This document shows, piece after piece, positions 52,752 through 62,330 of a stretch of DNA of 64,000 nucleotides; position 1 is the first letter of the stretch, and every line of letters starts with the position of its first letter. The notes under the pieces are model-generated. The model was given only the letters and a program-made list of their open reading frames with translations. It did no database searches and was not told where the DNA came from. The stretch is taken from the NCBI RefSeq assembly GCF_031882575.1, contig NZ_CP134772.1, positions 5,158,501 to 5,222,500 of the forward strand, in the 5' to 3' direction. Source of the stretch: Pseudomonas sp. VD-NE ins. GTDB lineage: Bacteria; Pseudomonadota; Gammaproteobacteria; Pseudomonadales; Pseudomonadaceae. The translations under genes and the position numbers were made by a program.

Positions 52752-53681
52752 ATGACGTCATTCGATCGTTTTCAAGCCGAACCCACCGCTGACATGGAAA
52801 AACAGCGCGCGGAACTGGCGGCGATCATCCGCCGCAACACCACCGACGATGGCAGCTACGAGACCGCCATCGGCTCGCTGTTCATGTCGCGCCACACAAA
52901 ATCCCACGACTTTGCCCCGGTGCTCGCGCAACCGGCGCTGTGCATCATGGCGCAGGGACGCAAAGAGGTGCGCCTGGCCGATGAATACTTCAATTACGAC
53001 CCGCTGAATTATCTGGTGGTGTCGGTTTCGATGCCGCTCAGCGGGCGCGTGGTCAACGTCTCGCCGGAGGATCCGATCCTCGCCGTGCGCCTGGACATCG
53101 ACCCGACCGAAATCACCGCGCTGATCGCTGACGCCGGTCCAATGGGCGTGCCGACCCGGCCGACCGGGCGCGGTTTGTATGTCGAGCAGATCGACAGCTC
53201 CATGCTCGATGCCGTGTTGCGTCTGGCCCGATTGCTCGATGCACCGAAAGACATCGCCATGCTCGCGCCGCTGATTCGCCGGGAGATTCTCTATCGCCTG
53301 CTGCGCAGCCCGCAGGGGCATCGCTTGTATGAAATCGCGATTGCCAACAGTCAGAGCCATCGCATCAGCCAGGCGATCAAATGGCTCAACGGCAACTTCG
53401 AGCAGCCGCTGCGCATTGATGATTTGGCGAAAGAAGTGAACCTCAGCGTGTCGACTTTGCATCACCGCTTCAAGGCGATGACGGCGATGAGTCCGCTGCA
53501 GTATCAGAAGCAGTTGCGCCTGCAAGAGGCGCGGCGGTTGATGTTGGCGGAAGGGCTGGAGGCTTCGGCGGCGGGGTATCGGGTGGGGTATGAAAGTCCG
53601 TCGCAGTTCAGCCGGGAATACAGTCGGTTGTTTGGTGCGCCGCCGTTAAGGGATTTGGCGCGGTTGCGGCTTTCGGTGTGA
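52752..53681 (+). CDS. AraC-family transcriptional regulator with AraC_N domain
   Basis: 309 residues from MTSFDRFQAEP; starts 3 or 18 codons upstream are possible. The N-terminal half matches the PF06719-type AraC_N domain (PALCIMAQGRKEVRLADEYFNYDPLNYLVVSVSMP, given here only for position, about residues 55-95). The C-terminal 100 residues hold two helix-turn-helix motifs (IDDLAKEVNLSVSTLHHRFK; AAGYRVGYESPSQFSREYSRLFG). It probably regulates a nearby oxidoreductase or itself. The target is not evident; the divergent ABM gene is one candidate. Confidence 0.9.
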   Translation: MTSFDRFQAEPTADMEKQRAELAAIIRRNTTDDGSYETAIGSLFMSRHTKSHDFAPVLAQPALCIMAQGRKEVRLADEYFNYDPLNYLVVSVSMPLSGRVVNVSPEDPILAVRLDIDPTEITALIADAGPMGVPTRPTGRGLYVEQIDSSMLDAVLRLARLLDAPKDIAMLAPLIRREILYRLLRSPQGHRLYEIAIANSQSHRISQAIKWLNGNFEQPLRIDDLAKEVNLSVSTLHHRFKAMTAMSPLQYQKQLRLQEARRLMLAEGLEASAAGYRVGYESPSQFSREYSRLFGAPPLRDLARLRLSV

Positions 53682-53692
53682 CCGTTTAGAAG

Positions 53693-53884
53693 CCCCTCAC
53701 CCTAACCCTCTCCCGGAGGGAGAGGGGACTGAATGGGAGATATTGAAGAAGTACGCCGACCTGAAAGTGCTTTGCCGAATCCATAATCGACTCGATATCT
53801 CAGGTCGATGGATAGCGCCAGACACCTCGGTCGGCCCCCTCTCCCCCCGGGCGGTCCGACGTTTCGGGAGGGCTGGGGTGAGGG
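53693..53884. repeat. Intergenic long-inverted-end repeat, copy 4
   Basis: It runs from CCCCTCACCCTAACCCTCTC to GGGAGGGCTGGGGTGAGG and contains TACGCCGACCTGAAA, ATCCATAATCGACTCGAT and CACCTCGGTCGG. It also has the GGGCGGTCCGACGTTTCGGG variant arm. It fills the gap between the convergent araC-type and ABC ATPase genes. Confidence 0.8.
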
Positions 53885-53887
53885 TTC

Positions 53888-54943
53888 CTAAGCCCCCAAC
53901 ACCCGACAAGCCTCCACCGGCAACGTCACCGACACCGGATGCCCAATCCCCAACCCGATCCCCTGACACGGCGTGCTCAACGCGGTAAACGTCACCCCGG
54001 AACACTCCACCGTGGTCTCGATGGTCGCGCCGATATCGCGCACAAACGTCACCTTGCCCAGCAACCGATTCCCCGCCGTCGCTTGCGCTGCCGACAGTTG
54101 CAGGTCTTCCGGGCGAATCAGCATCTTCACTTTTTGCCCGACGACAATGCTGCTACAGATCGGCACTTGAAGCGCATCACCGCCCGGCAGGCTGACCTTG
54201 CCATCGCCCAGTGCCGTGGCCGGGAAGATGTTGCCCGAACCAATGAAGTCAGCGACAAACTCATTGGCCGGATGCCGATAGATTTCAATCGGCGTACCGA
54301 CCTGCTGCACCTTGTGCTCGCCCAGCACCACGACGATATCGGCCATGGTCATGGCTTCGCGCTGATCGTGGGTGACCATGATCGTGGTGATGTTCAGGCG
54401 CTGTTGCAACTGACGGATTTCCACCTGCATCGACTCGCGCAATTTGGCGTCGAGCGCCGACAGCGGCTCATCAAGCAGAAGGATTTTCGGGTGCGAAGCG
54501 ATCGCCCGGGCAATCGCCACGCGTTGCCTTTGCCCACCGGAGAGCTTCGCCACCGGACGATCGATCATCGCCTGCAACTGGATCAGTTCCAGCAACTCCA
54601 CCACGCGCTTGTGTTGATCAGCCTTGCTGACGCCGCGCAACTTCAGCGGGTAGGCGATGTTCTCGCCGACCGTCATGTGCGGAAACAGCGCCAGCGACTG
54701 AAAGACCATACCGAAGTTGCGCAGGTGCGCCGGGGTCTGACCGATGTCTTCGCCATCCAGGCGTATCTCGCCAGCGCTGAGGGTTTCCAGCCCGGCAATC
54801 ATCCGCAGCAAAGTAGTTTTGCCGCAGCCGGACGGGCCGAGAAAACACACCAGTTTGCCTTCCGGCAAATGCAGGTTGACGTCTTGTACCGCGCATGCCG
54901 AGCCGTAGAATTTCTTGACGTTTTCCAGAATCAGACCAGTCAT
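53888..54943 (-). CDS. ABC transporter ATP-binding protein, polyamine/opine type
   Basis: 351 residues from MTGLILENVKKFYG with GAGGTG 5 nt upstream. Walker A GPSGCGKTT, signature LSGGQRQRVAIARA and Walker B ILLLDEPLSALD are intact. A C-terminal TOBE domain follows (about 280-351). It is the PotA-like member of the group. It is the last gene of a four-gene transporter run (binding protein, two permeases, ATPase), 13 bp behind the second permease. Confidence 0.92.
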   Translation of the reverse strand: MTGLILENVKKFYGSACAVQDVNLHLPEGKLVCFLGPSGCGKTTLLRMIAGLETLSAGEIRLDGEDIGQTPAHLRNFGMVFQSLALFPHMTVGENIAYPLKLRGVSKADQHKRVVELLELIQLQAMIDRPVAKLSGGQRQRVAIARAIASHPKILLLDEPLSALDAKLRESMQVEIRQLQQRLNITTIMVTHDQREAMTMADIVVVLGEHKVQQVGTPIEIYRHPANEFVADFIGSGNIFPATALGDGKVSLPGGDALQVPICSSIVVGQKVKMLIRPEDLQLSAAQATAGNRLLGKVTFVRDIGATIETTVECSGVTFTALSTPCQGIGLGIGHPVSVTLPVEACRVLGA

Positions 54944-54956
54944 GTTGCACCTCAAA

Positions 54957-55805
54957 TCAAAAGGAAACGCCGCCCTCGCCCACCAGCTTCTCCAGCGCCC
55001 AGATCAGGACGAAGTCGATCAGCACGATCAGCACGGCAAACGAGAACACGGTAGGGTCGAGCGACGACACGGTGCGGCTGTACATCCAGATCGGCACGGT
55101 CATGACGTCGATGGTGTAGAGGAAATAGGTCACGGTGAATTCGTTGAACGAGACGATGAACGCCAGCAGCATGCCGGCCAGAATCCCCGACTTCATCAAA
55201 GGCACCACCACATCAACGATGGCCCGCAGCGGCGAAGCGCCAAGCATCCGCGCCGCTTCCTCGACTTCGCTGCCGATTGAAAGCATCGCCGCCGTGCAGT
55301 TCTTCACCACAAACGGCAGCGCTAGAATCACGTGGGCAATCACCAGTCGCGAGGTGGTCATGTGGAACGGCAGGCTGTCGAACACCAACAACAACGCCAG
55401 ACCCAACACCACCATCGGAAACACCAGCGGCAGCGACATCAATTGCAGCGCCACGGCTTTGCCCCGGAACTCGCAACGGGTCAGCGCATAAGCGGCGGGC
55501 ACCGCAATCAGCGTGGCGAAGACCATGGTCAGGCACGACACCAACAGGCTGGTGGCCATGGCCTGGCCGAGGCTGAGCACATCACTGGCGTCCGGCGACA
55601 CGAAGGTGTGCCAGGCGGCTTTGTACCATTGCAGGCTGTAGCTGCTCGGCGGGAAGTCGAGGTTCGACGCGCCGCTGAACGACATGACGATCATGGTCAG
55701 GATCGGCAACACCGCCAGCAGCAGAATGAAGCCGGAGAGGATGCCGGCGAATTTGCCGGTTTCGCCGGGCAGCAGCGCCATGCGCTTGTTGGTCAGGGCA
55801 CTCAT
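54957..55805 (-). CDS. ABC transporter permease, PotC-like
   Basis: 282 residues, six hydrophobic helices. The inner-membrane permease loop EEAARMLGASPLRAIVDVVVPLMKSG, which contacts the ATPase, is near residue 190. Its ATG overlaps the stop of the preceding permease gene (ATGA). Confidence 0.9.
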   Translation of the reverse strand: MSALTNKRMALLPGETGKFAGILSGFILLLAVLPILTMIVMSFSGASNLDFPPSSYSLQWYKAAWHTFVSPDASDVLSLGQAMATSLLVSCLTMVFATLIAVPAAYALTRCEFRGKAVALQLMSLPLVFPMVVLGLALLLVFDSLPFHMTTSRLVIAHVILALPFVVKNCTAAMLSIGSEVEEAARMLGASPLRAIVDVVVPLMKSGILAGMLLAFIVSFNEFTVTYFLYTIDVMTVPIWMYSRTVSSLDPTVFSFAVLIVLIDFVLIWALEKLVGEGGVSF

Positions 55806-56710
55806 TGCGAAGCCTCCAGCAGACGCCGACGACGGCCAGTGATGTATTCGGACAAGGTCATGATCGCCAGCGTGGTGATGATCAGCACGACGCCGGCAGC
55901 GGACGCGGCAGGCCAGTTCATCAGCGGGGCGATCTGGTCATGCACCATCACCGCCAGCATCGGTACGCGACGGCCACCGAGCAGCAGCGGCACTACGAAG
56001 CTGCTGGCGTTGTAAGCGAACACCAACGTTGCGCCGGTGATGATCCCCGGCAAACTCATTGGCAGCACCACTTGGCGGAACACCTGAAAACGGCTGGCGC
56101 CGAGGGTCGCCGCGGCCTCCTCATAAGTGCGGGCGACACCGCGCATGGCGCTGGCGATCGGCAGCACGGCGAGCGGGAACGCGGTCTGCACCAGGCCCAT
56201 CAACACGCCGTTCTGGTTGTACAGCAACATGATCGGCCGCTTGATCAGGCCGAGTCCCATCAGCGCCTGATTGAGCATGCCCGCCGGGCCGAGGATCACC
56301 AGCCAGCCGTAGCTTTGCAGCAACAGATTGACCAGCAACGGCAGCAGCACCGCAGCGAGGAAAATCCGCCGCAGGAACGGCGATGTCAGTCGCGACATGG
56401 TGTACGCCACCGGGATCGCCAGCACCACGGCTATCACCGCGCTGATCAACGCCAGACGCAAGGTCAGCAGCAAGGATTTCAGGTAATAGGGTTCGAGCAA
56501 CTGGGCGTAACTGGCCAGGCTGAAACCGCTCCACTCGGCGCCTTTGGTGCCGACGCTCATGCGCAGCACCAGCAGGCTCGCCGCGATGAGCACGCCGAGA
56601 AACAGCATCGACGGCGAGAGGAAAAGCCACGCCCGCGCGGTCGGTGAAAAACCGCGCACCGGGCGCACGGTAGCGGCGCCAACCGGTTGGGTCAGGGATT
56701 GATGTTCCAT
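55802..56710 (-). CDS. ABC transporter permease, PotB-like
   Basis: 302 residues from MEHQSLTQPVG; longer in-frame reading to 56860 runs into a REP palindrome and is rejected. Six helices; the EAA loop YEEAAATLGASRFQVFRQVVLPMSLPG is near residue 200. A 186-bp gap holding a REP pair separates it from the binding-protein gene, which may lower permease expression relative to the binding protein. Confidence 0.9.
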   Translation of the reverse strand: MEHQSLTQPVGAATVRPVRGFSPTARAWLFLSPSMLFLGVLIAASLLVLRMSVGTKGAEWSGFSLASYAQLLEPYYLKSLLLTLRLALISAVIAVVLAIPVAYTMSRLTSPFLRRIFLAAVLLPLLVNLLLQSYGWLVILGPAGMLNQALMGLGLIKRPIMLLYNQNGVLMGLVQTAFPLAVLPIASAMRGVARTYEEAAATLGASRFQVFRQVVLPMSLPGIITGATLVFAYNASSFVVPLLLGGRRVPMLAVMVHDQIAPLMNWPAASAAGVVLIITTLAIMTLSEYITGRRRRLLEASQ

Positions 56711-56770
56711 AGCAATGATCTCGTCAATGGAAAAACAACTGACGAACACAACTCTCCAAACCACCGAGCC

Positions 56771-56864
56771 CCTGTGGGAGCTGGCTTGCCAGCGATAGCA
56801 ATCTGTCAGTGACATGATTGTCGACAGGTAGGCCGTCATCGCTGGCAAGCCAGCTCCCACAAGG
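56771..56864. repeat. REP pair inside the ABC transporter operon
   Basis: CCTGTGGGAGCTGGCTTGCC... (56771) and its inverse (about 56838-56864) face each other between binding-protein and permease genes, a position where REP hairpins often protect the upstream mRNA from decay. Confidence 0.85.
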
Positions 56865-56896
56865 GATTTGTGGTGTTCTGAAGGTTTGTGTTCGGC

Positions 56897-58000
56897 TCAG
56901 GAAGAAAAGATTTCCGTATAGCGACGAATCCATTGGTCATGCACGGTGGCCAGGAAGGCGTTGTCGTGCATGATCGCCTTCTCGGCAATCTGCTCCGGCG
57001 TGAGGATGAACGGGCTCTTGCGCGCTTCGGCGGAGATGATCGCCTTGGCGTTGACCGGGCCGTTGAAGATGTCTTCGGCCATCTTGCCCTGCACCAGCGG
57101 GTCGAGTGAGTGGTCGATAAAGGCGTAAGCCAGATCGGTATCGCCCGGACGGTTCTTCGGCATCACCGAGAGCATCAGGTCGGTGTAGAAACCTTCCTTC
57201 ATGCCGAATGTGGCACCGAGACCGTAGTTCGGATCGCGAATCTGCTTGGGGAAAAATGCCGGCGCGTACAAGCCGCCCATGTCCAGCGAACCGGTGCGAA
57301 ACAGCTCGGCAATCTGGTTCGGGTTTTCACCCAACGTCACCACGCGATCCTTGAGCTCGGCGAGTTTCTTGAAGCCCGGCTCGATGTTGTGCTCGTCACC
57401 GCCGGCCAGTTTCGCGGCGATGATGATCAGGTCCATCGCTTCGGTCCAGTTCGGTGGCGGCAGGAAAATATTCGGCGCCAGATCGGCGTCCCACAGCGCG
57501 GCGTAACTGGTTGGCGCTTCTTTCTGGGTGCGGGTGCTGTAGACCAGACTGTTGCACCACAACAGGTAACCGATGCCGTGGCCATTGGCGCCAGTGCGGT
57601 ATTTTTCCGGGACGTCGACGAGGTTGGGAATGCGGTTGAGGTCGGGTTTTTCCAGCAGTCCGGCAGCGGCCAGACCTTCGGCGCCGACACCGGCCAGGGT
57701 GATGATGTCGTACTGCGGACGATCACCGCCGGCCTTGAGTTTGGCGACCATTTCCGAGGTACTGCCGGTGCGGTCGGCGATGACTTTGGCGCCGGTTTTG
57801 GCTTCGAACGTGGCGGCGATATTGCGCAGTGCGGCGAGGCCGGTGTCATCCGACCAGGTCAGCAAACGCAGGGTCTTGCCAGCGAATCGCGTGTCGCTGG
57901 CGCTCGCCCGGATGAAGGGCATGCTCAGGGCGGCCGCCGCCACCGAGGCGACGCCGACGGTTTTAATGAATTGACGCCTGTTCAGATCGTGCTCGCCCAT
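56897..58000 (-). CDS. ABC transporter periplasmic binding protein, PotD-like
   Basis: 367 residues from MGEHDLNRRQFIKTVG with GGGAG 7 nt upstream. The N-terminus carries a twin-arginine-type signal (RRQFIK followed by a hydrophobic stretch and ASA cleavage site), so export may be by the Tat route. The mature part is a type-2 periplasmic binding fold (LTWSDDTGLAALRNIAATFE; QYDIITLAGVGAEGLAAAG). The substrate is likely a polyamine, guanidino compound or opine, inferred from the downstream transporter type and the adjacent aldehyde dehydrogenase and AruI-like genes. Confidence 0.9.
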   Translation of the reverse strand: MGEHDLNRRQFIKTVGVASVAAAALSMPFIRASASDTRFAGKTLRLLTWSDDTGLAALRNIAATFEAKTGAKVIADRTGSTSEMVAKLKAGGDRPQYDIITLAGVGAEGLAAAGLLEKPDLNRIPNLVDVPEKYRTGANGHGIGYLLWCNSLVYSTRTQKEAPTSYAALWDADLAPNIFLPPPNWTEAMDLIIIAAKLAGGDEHNIEPGFKKLAELKDRVVTLGENPNQIAELFRTGSLDMGGLYAPAFFPKQIRDPNYGLGATFGMKEGFYTDLMLSVMPKNRPGDTDLAYAFIDHSLDPLVQGKMAEDIFNGPVNAKAIISAEARKSPFILTPEQIAEKAIMHDNAFLATVHDQWIRRYTEIFSS

Positions 58001-58217
58001 GACGGACTCCCTTTGTTCTTTTAAGTATGAGGTTGGTCGCAACCGTTGCATCCGCGCGGCCGGGTCCGCTGAAAGCCTTGTTTTCAAAGGCCTGCAGCGC
58101 TGCCGACGGGTTCATCCTGAGGTCGTGCAAAACACCTGACTATCGATAAAAACTCATCGAAGCCATGACGCCGACGCATGCCTCGTTGCGAGGCATGCGC
58201 TGACCTTTTTCGGGCGT

Positions 58218-59669
58218 TCAGAGCGCCCGGATCACGTGTTTGATTTCCTGAAACACAGCCAAGCCCCACGGCCCCAACTCGCGGCCGATGCTGCTCTGCT
58301 TGTAACCGCCCCACGCCGTTTGCGGGAAGATCACTTGCGGCGCGTTGAGCCACACCAGCCCGGCCTGCAGGGCATTCGCGACACGTTCAGCGGTCTCGGC
58401 GTTACGCGTCACCACACTGGCGACGAGGCCGAACTGACTGTCGTTGGCCAGGGCGATCGCTTCGGCTTCGCTGCTGAAACGGCGCACGCACAGCACCGGG
58501 CCGAAAATTTCTTCGCACCACAGCGCACTGTCGAGGGGCACGTCGGTGAACACCGTCGGCTGCAAAAAATAGCCGCGCGGCAAATCTGCCGGACGATTAC
58601 CGCCGCAGAGCAGCTTCGCCCCGGCACTCAAACCACGGTCGATGTGACCGAGCACACGCTGGTATTGCGCCTGATTGACCAGTGCGCCCATCTCCACGTC
58701 GGGGTCGAACGGGTCGGCGACGCGAATCGCTTGCGCACGCTTGTGCAAACGTTCGAGGAATTCGTCCGCCAGTTCATCGGCAACCAGTACACGGCTGGTG
58801 GCCGAACACATCTGCCCGGCGTTGAAGAAACCGCCACCGCAGGCCAACTCTACCGCCAGTTCCAGATCGGCATCTTCGAGCACCAGCAGCGAAGATTTTC
58901 CGCCCAGTTCCAGACTCACGCCCTTCACCGTTTCGGCGGCGCGCTGCATCACCTGGACACCGACGGCGGTACTACCGGTGAAGGAAATCTTGGCGATGCG
59001 CGGATCCGCCGACAGCGGCGCACCTACCGCCAGACCGGTGCCGCAGACGACGTTCAACACGCCTTTGGGAAGACCCGATTCAGCGATGATTGCCGCCAGT
59101 TCCAGCTCCGGGAGCGGCGTGACTTCCGACGGTTTCAACACCACGCAGCAACCGGCGGCGAGGGCCGGTGCGAGTTTCCACGCGGTGGTCACCATGGGGA
59201 AATTCCACGGCACGATCAGCCCGACCACCCCGCACGGCTCGCGGCGCAGGCGTGCGCTGAAATCATCGCTGGGCAGCGGCACGTTGCAGTCCTGTTTCGC
59301 GTCGAGGCCTTCGGCAAGTTCGGCGTAGTACTCGAAGGTGGCGATCACATCGTCGACGTCGATGGCTGCTTCGAACTGCGGTTTGCCGTTGTTGCTCGAT
59401 TGCAGGTTGATCAAGTGATCGCGACCGTTGCGCACGCCATTGGCGATGTTGCGCAGGATCGCGCCGCGCTCGGCACCGCTGGTTTGCGACCATTCCTTGA
59501 ACGCGGCAGTGGCAGCGGCGACGGCTTGATCGACCGCGTGCTCGTCACCGCCATTGACCGTGGTCAGCAGCGCTTCGGTGGCCGGGTTGATCACGCGCAG
59601 ATGTTCGCGGCCGGCCGACCATTGGCCGTTGATGTAGAGGCCGTCGAGTGTGGTTGGAAAATTGATCAT
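58218..59669 (-). CDS. Aldehyde dehydrogenase, betaine/guanidinobutyraldehyde type
   Basis: 483 residues. It oxidises an aldehyde to the acid with NAD(P)+. NAD-binding and catalytic parts are visible: VPWNFPMVTTAWKLAPALAAG, FTGSTAVG, catalytic Glu in VSLELGGKS, and catalytic Cys in FNAGQMCSATSR. The ATG at 59669 overlaps the stop of the AruI-like gene (ATGA), so the two enzymes are made together. If the partner is a true AruI, the substrate would be 4-guanidinobutanal. Confidence 0.9.
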   Translation of the reverse strand: MINFPTTLDGLYINGQWSAGREHLRVINPATEALLTTVNGGDEHAVDQAVAAATAAFKEWSQTSGAERGAILRNIANGVRNGRDHLINLQSSNNGKPQFEAAIDVDDVIATFEYYAELAEGLDAKQDCNVPLPSDDFSARLRREPCGVVGLIVPWNFPMVTTAWKLAPALAAGCCVVLKPSEVTPLPELELAAIIAESGLPKGVLNVVCGTGLAVGAPLSADPRIAKISFTGSTAVGVQVMQRAAETVKGVSLELGGKSSLLVLEDADLELAVELACGGGFFNAGQMCSATSRVLVADELADEFLERLHKRAQAIRVADPFDPDVEMGALVNQAQYQRVLGHIDRGLSAGAKLLCGGNRPADLPRGYFLQPTVFTDVPLDSALWCEEIFGPVLCVRRFSSEAEAIALANDSQFGLVASVVTRNAETAERVANALQAGLVWLNAPQVIFPQTAWGGYKQSSIGRELGPWGLAVFQEIKHVIRAL

Positions 59670-61303
59670 TTGGCCACCGCCTGCATCCACTGGTTCTGGT
59701 CGATTTCGATCACGGTCGGGCCTTGGCGATCGGTGGCGGCACGCAGTGCACTGCGCAGTTGTTCTACCGAGCTGATCGCTTCGGCGGCACAACCGAGGGC
59801 CTTGGCCACTCCGACGAAATCCGGGGTGTAGATGTCGACGCCGACCGGCTCGATGGCGCGGTTGACCATGTATTTCTTGATCTCTTCGTAGCCCTGGTTA
59901 TTCCACAACAAAACGATTACCGGGGTGCGCGCTTCGACGGCGCTGGCCAGTTCCGGCAGGGTGAATTGCAGACCTCCGTCGCCGATCAGGCACACCACTG
60001 GCGGGCGGGCGCCTTTGTCGAGCTGTCCACCGAGCCAGGCGCCAATCGCGGCTGGCAACGCATAGCCGAGGGTGCCGTAACCGGTCGATGAGTTGAACCA
60101 GCGACGCGCACGCTCCGGGTTGAAGGTGAGGTTGCCGGTGTACACCGGTTGCGTGGAGTCGCCGACGAACACCGCGTCCGGTAATTCGTGCAGCACGGTT
60201 TCGAGGAAGCGGGTTTGCGCCAGCGTCGGGGCATCCCAGTTCGCGGCCAGGTCCTCACGCAAACGCGCGGCGCGCACCTGGCCCCAATCGTTACGGCGCT
60301 CGGCCAGCGCCTTGTGCGACAAGGCACTGAGCAGCGCTTGAGCGGCGTTGCGCGAATCGGCAACCAATGCCACGTGTGGCGGATAGTTACGCACGGTCTG
60401 ATCGGCGTCGATGTCGATGCGCAGCAGTTTGCCTGGAATCTCAAAACCACCGGCGAAGGTCACGTCGTAATCGGTTTCCGCCAGTTCGGTGCCGATCGCC
60501 AACACCACATCGGCATCGGCGACCAGCGCGCGGGTGGCAACCAGGCTTTGCGTTGAACCGATCAGCAGTGGATGCGTCGACGGCAACATGCCCTTGGCAT
60601 TGATGGTCAGCGCCACCGGTGCGTCGAGCAGTTCGGCCAGTTCGGTAAGCTCTGCTGCGGCATCAATCGCACCGCCACCGGCGAGAATCAGTGGCCGTTG
60701 AGCACCGGCCAGCAACTCGCTCATGCGGCTCACGGCAGCGGGGGCGGCACCGGCGCGGTCGATGTGGACCGGGATGCTGGCGAGCAGCGCATCGGCGTCT
60801 TCAACCAAGACGTCCAGCGGGATTTCGATGTGCACCGGGCGCGGACGCCCGGCCTGGAACAAGGCGAATGCGCGAGCGAGCACGCCGGGCAATTCCGCCG
60901 CCGACATCAGCGTGTGGGAGAACGCCGCAACGCCAGCGACCAGTGCGCTCTGGTTCGGCAACTCGTGCAGCTTGCCGCGACCGCCGCCCAACTGATTGCG
61001 GGTCTGTACGCTGGAAATCACCAGCATCGGGATCGAGTCGGCGTAAGCCTGGCCCATCGCCGTGGTGATGTTGGTCATACCCGGCCCGGTGATAATGAAG
61101 CACACCCCCGGTTTGCCGCTGGTTCGCGCATAACCGTCGGCCATGAAACCGGCGCCTTGCTCATGCCGTGGAGTGACGTGGTTGATGCTCGAACGGGCCA
61201 GCCCGCGATACAGCTCCACGGTATGCACCCCGGGAATGCCGAACACCTGCTCGACCCCATAACCTTCGAGTAACTTGACCAGTACTTCGCCACACGTCGC
61301 CAT
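59666..61303 (-). CDS. aruI: Thiamine-diphosphate enzyme, AruI-like (5-guanidino-2-oxopentanoate decarboxylase)
   Basis: 545 residues from MATCGEVLVKLLEG, with AAGG upstream. The catalytic Glu region is TPRHEQGAGFMADGYAR. The thiamine-diphosphate motif runs from GDGGLQFTLPELASAVEAR to LLWNNQGYEE. The N-terminal sequence VFGIPGVHTVELYRGL, PGMTNITTAMGQAYADSIPML and GGGRGKLHELP-type segments resemble P. aeruginosa AruI more than true acetolactate synthases. AruI decarboxylates 2-ketoarginine in the arginine transaminase pathway. The aminotransferase AruH is not in the window, so the substrate is not settled. It diverges from a LysR gene. Confidence 0.8.
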   Translation of the reverse strand: MATCGEVLVKLLEGYGVEQVFGIPGVHTVELYRGLARSSINHVTPRHEQGAGFMADGYARTSGKPGVCFIITGPGMTNITTAMGQAYADSIPMLVISSVQTRNQLGGGRGKLHELPNQSALVAGVAAFSHTLMSAAELPGVLARAFALFQAGRPRPVHIEIPLDVLVEDADALLASIPVHIDRAGAAPAAVSRMSELLAGAQRPLILAGGGAIDAAAELTELAELLDAPVALTINAKGMLPSTHPLLIGSTQSLVATRALVADADVVLAIGTELAETDYDVTFAGGFEIPGKLLRIDIDADQTVRNYPPHVALVADSRNAAQALLSALSHKALAERRNDWGQVRAARLREDLAANWDAPTLAQTRFLETVLHELPDAVFVGDSTQPVYTGNLTFNPERARRWFNSSTGYGTLGYALPAAIGAWLGGQLDKGARPPVVCLIGDGGLQFTLPELASAVEARTPVIVLLWNNQGYEEIKKYMVNRAIEPVGVDIYTPDFVGVAKALGCAAEAISSVEQLRSALRAATDRQGPTVIEIDQNQWMQAVAK

Positions 61304-61440
61304 GTCATTGCCCTTCTTGTTCGTCTGAGACACAAGGCCCATGCGGGCCTTCAATGGGTTCATTGAACGGTCGGCAGGTAGCGGCAACAATCGATTAAAA
61401 GTCATACTAGCCATGTCCTCACGTCATACCTTGGATCCCC

Positions 61441-62322
61441 ATGAAACGACTGCCTCCCCTGCCCGCCCTGCACACGTTTCTGATCACCGCGCAGTGCTGC
61501 AACTTCACCCGGGCCGCCGAGCAGTTGCACATCACCCAGGGCGCGGTGAGTCGGCAGATCGCCGGGCTGGAAGATCATCTGGGGTATGAATTGTTCATCC
61601 GCCTGGCCCGTGGTCTGGAGCTGACGGCCGAAGGTCGTGAGTGGTTGCCGCGAGTGGAAAAGGTCTTCGGCCTGATCACTGAAGCGACCGAGCAGATCGG
61701 CCTCAAGCGCGAAACCCTGCAACTCAAAGCCCCCAGTTGTGTGATGCGCTGGCTGGTGCCCCGCCTGCTGCAATGGCAAAAGGAACGCCCGGATGTGCCG
61801 GTCAAACTGACCACCACCCTCGCCCATGGCGTGGATTTTCAGCGCGAGCAATTCGACGCAGCGGTGATCTATGGAGCGCCGCCGGACAACTCCTCGACCG
61901 CGCTGCATCTGTTCGATGAACAGCTGACCCCGGTCTGTTCACCAGCCCTGTTGAAAGGCCCACCGGAATTGTCCGACCCGGCCGATCTGCAACAGCATCT
62001 GTTGTTGCATCCGACCCGCGATATCCAGGACTGGACGGTGTGGCTGACGGCAGCCGAGTTGCAATTGAACAATGTGAACATGGGCCAGCATTTCGAGACG
62101 CTGGATCAGGCGATGTCGATGGCGTCCCACGGGACGGGGGTGGCGATTGGTGACTGGTCGTTGATCGGCGATGACCTGCGCGCCGGGCGGCTGGTGATGC
62201 CGTTTGCGTTGAAGGTGAAGACGGGGCTGGCGTATTACGTGGTGGTGCCTGCGGGAACCGAGCCATCGGCGCAGCTGGAGGAATTGATGATCTGGTTGGT
62301 TGAGCAGGCGCATTTGCGGTGA
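61441..62322 (+). CDS. LysR-family transcriptional regulator (GcvA-like)
   Basis: 293 residues. The N-terminal winged helix-turn-helix is FLITAQCCNFTRAAEQLHITQGAVSRQI. The C-terminal inducer-binding domain is of the GcvA-like subgroup. It is divergent from the aruI-like gene across 137 bp, the classical arrangement for a LysR regulator and its target, so it likely controls the decarboxylase/dehydrogenase genes and perhaps the transporter. Confidence 0.92.
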   Translation: MKRLPPLPALHTFLITAQCCNFTRAAEQLHITQGAVSRQIAGLEDHLGYELFIRLARGLELTAEGREWLPRVEKVFGLITEATEQIGLKRETLQLKAPSCVMRWLVPRLLQWQKERPDVPVKLTTTLAHGVDFQREQFDAAVIYGAPPDNSSTALHLFDEQLTPVCSPALLKGPPELSDPADLQQHLLLHPTRDIQDWTVWLTAAELQLNNVNMGQHFETLDQAMSMASHGTGVAIGDWSLIGDDLRAGRLVMPFALKVKTGLAYYVVVPAGTEPSAQLEELMIWLVEQAHLR

Positions 62323-62330
62323 GGCTTTTT

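Noticed and set aside
59666..61303. Acetolactate synthase (ilvB/ilvG) call for the thiamine-diphosphate gene
   Set aside because: No small subunit gene beside it, and the N-terminal half resembles AruI more closely; kept only as an alternative.
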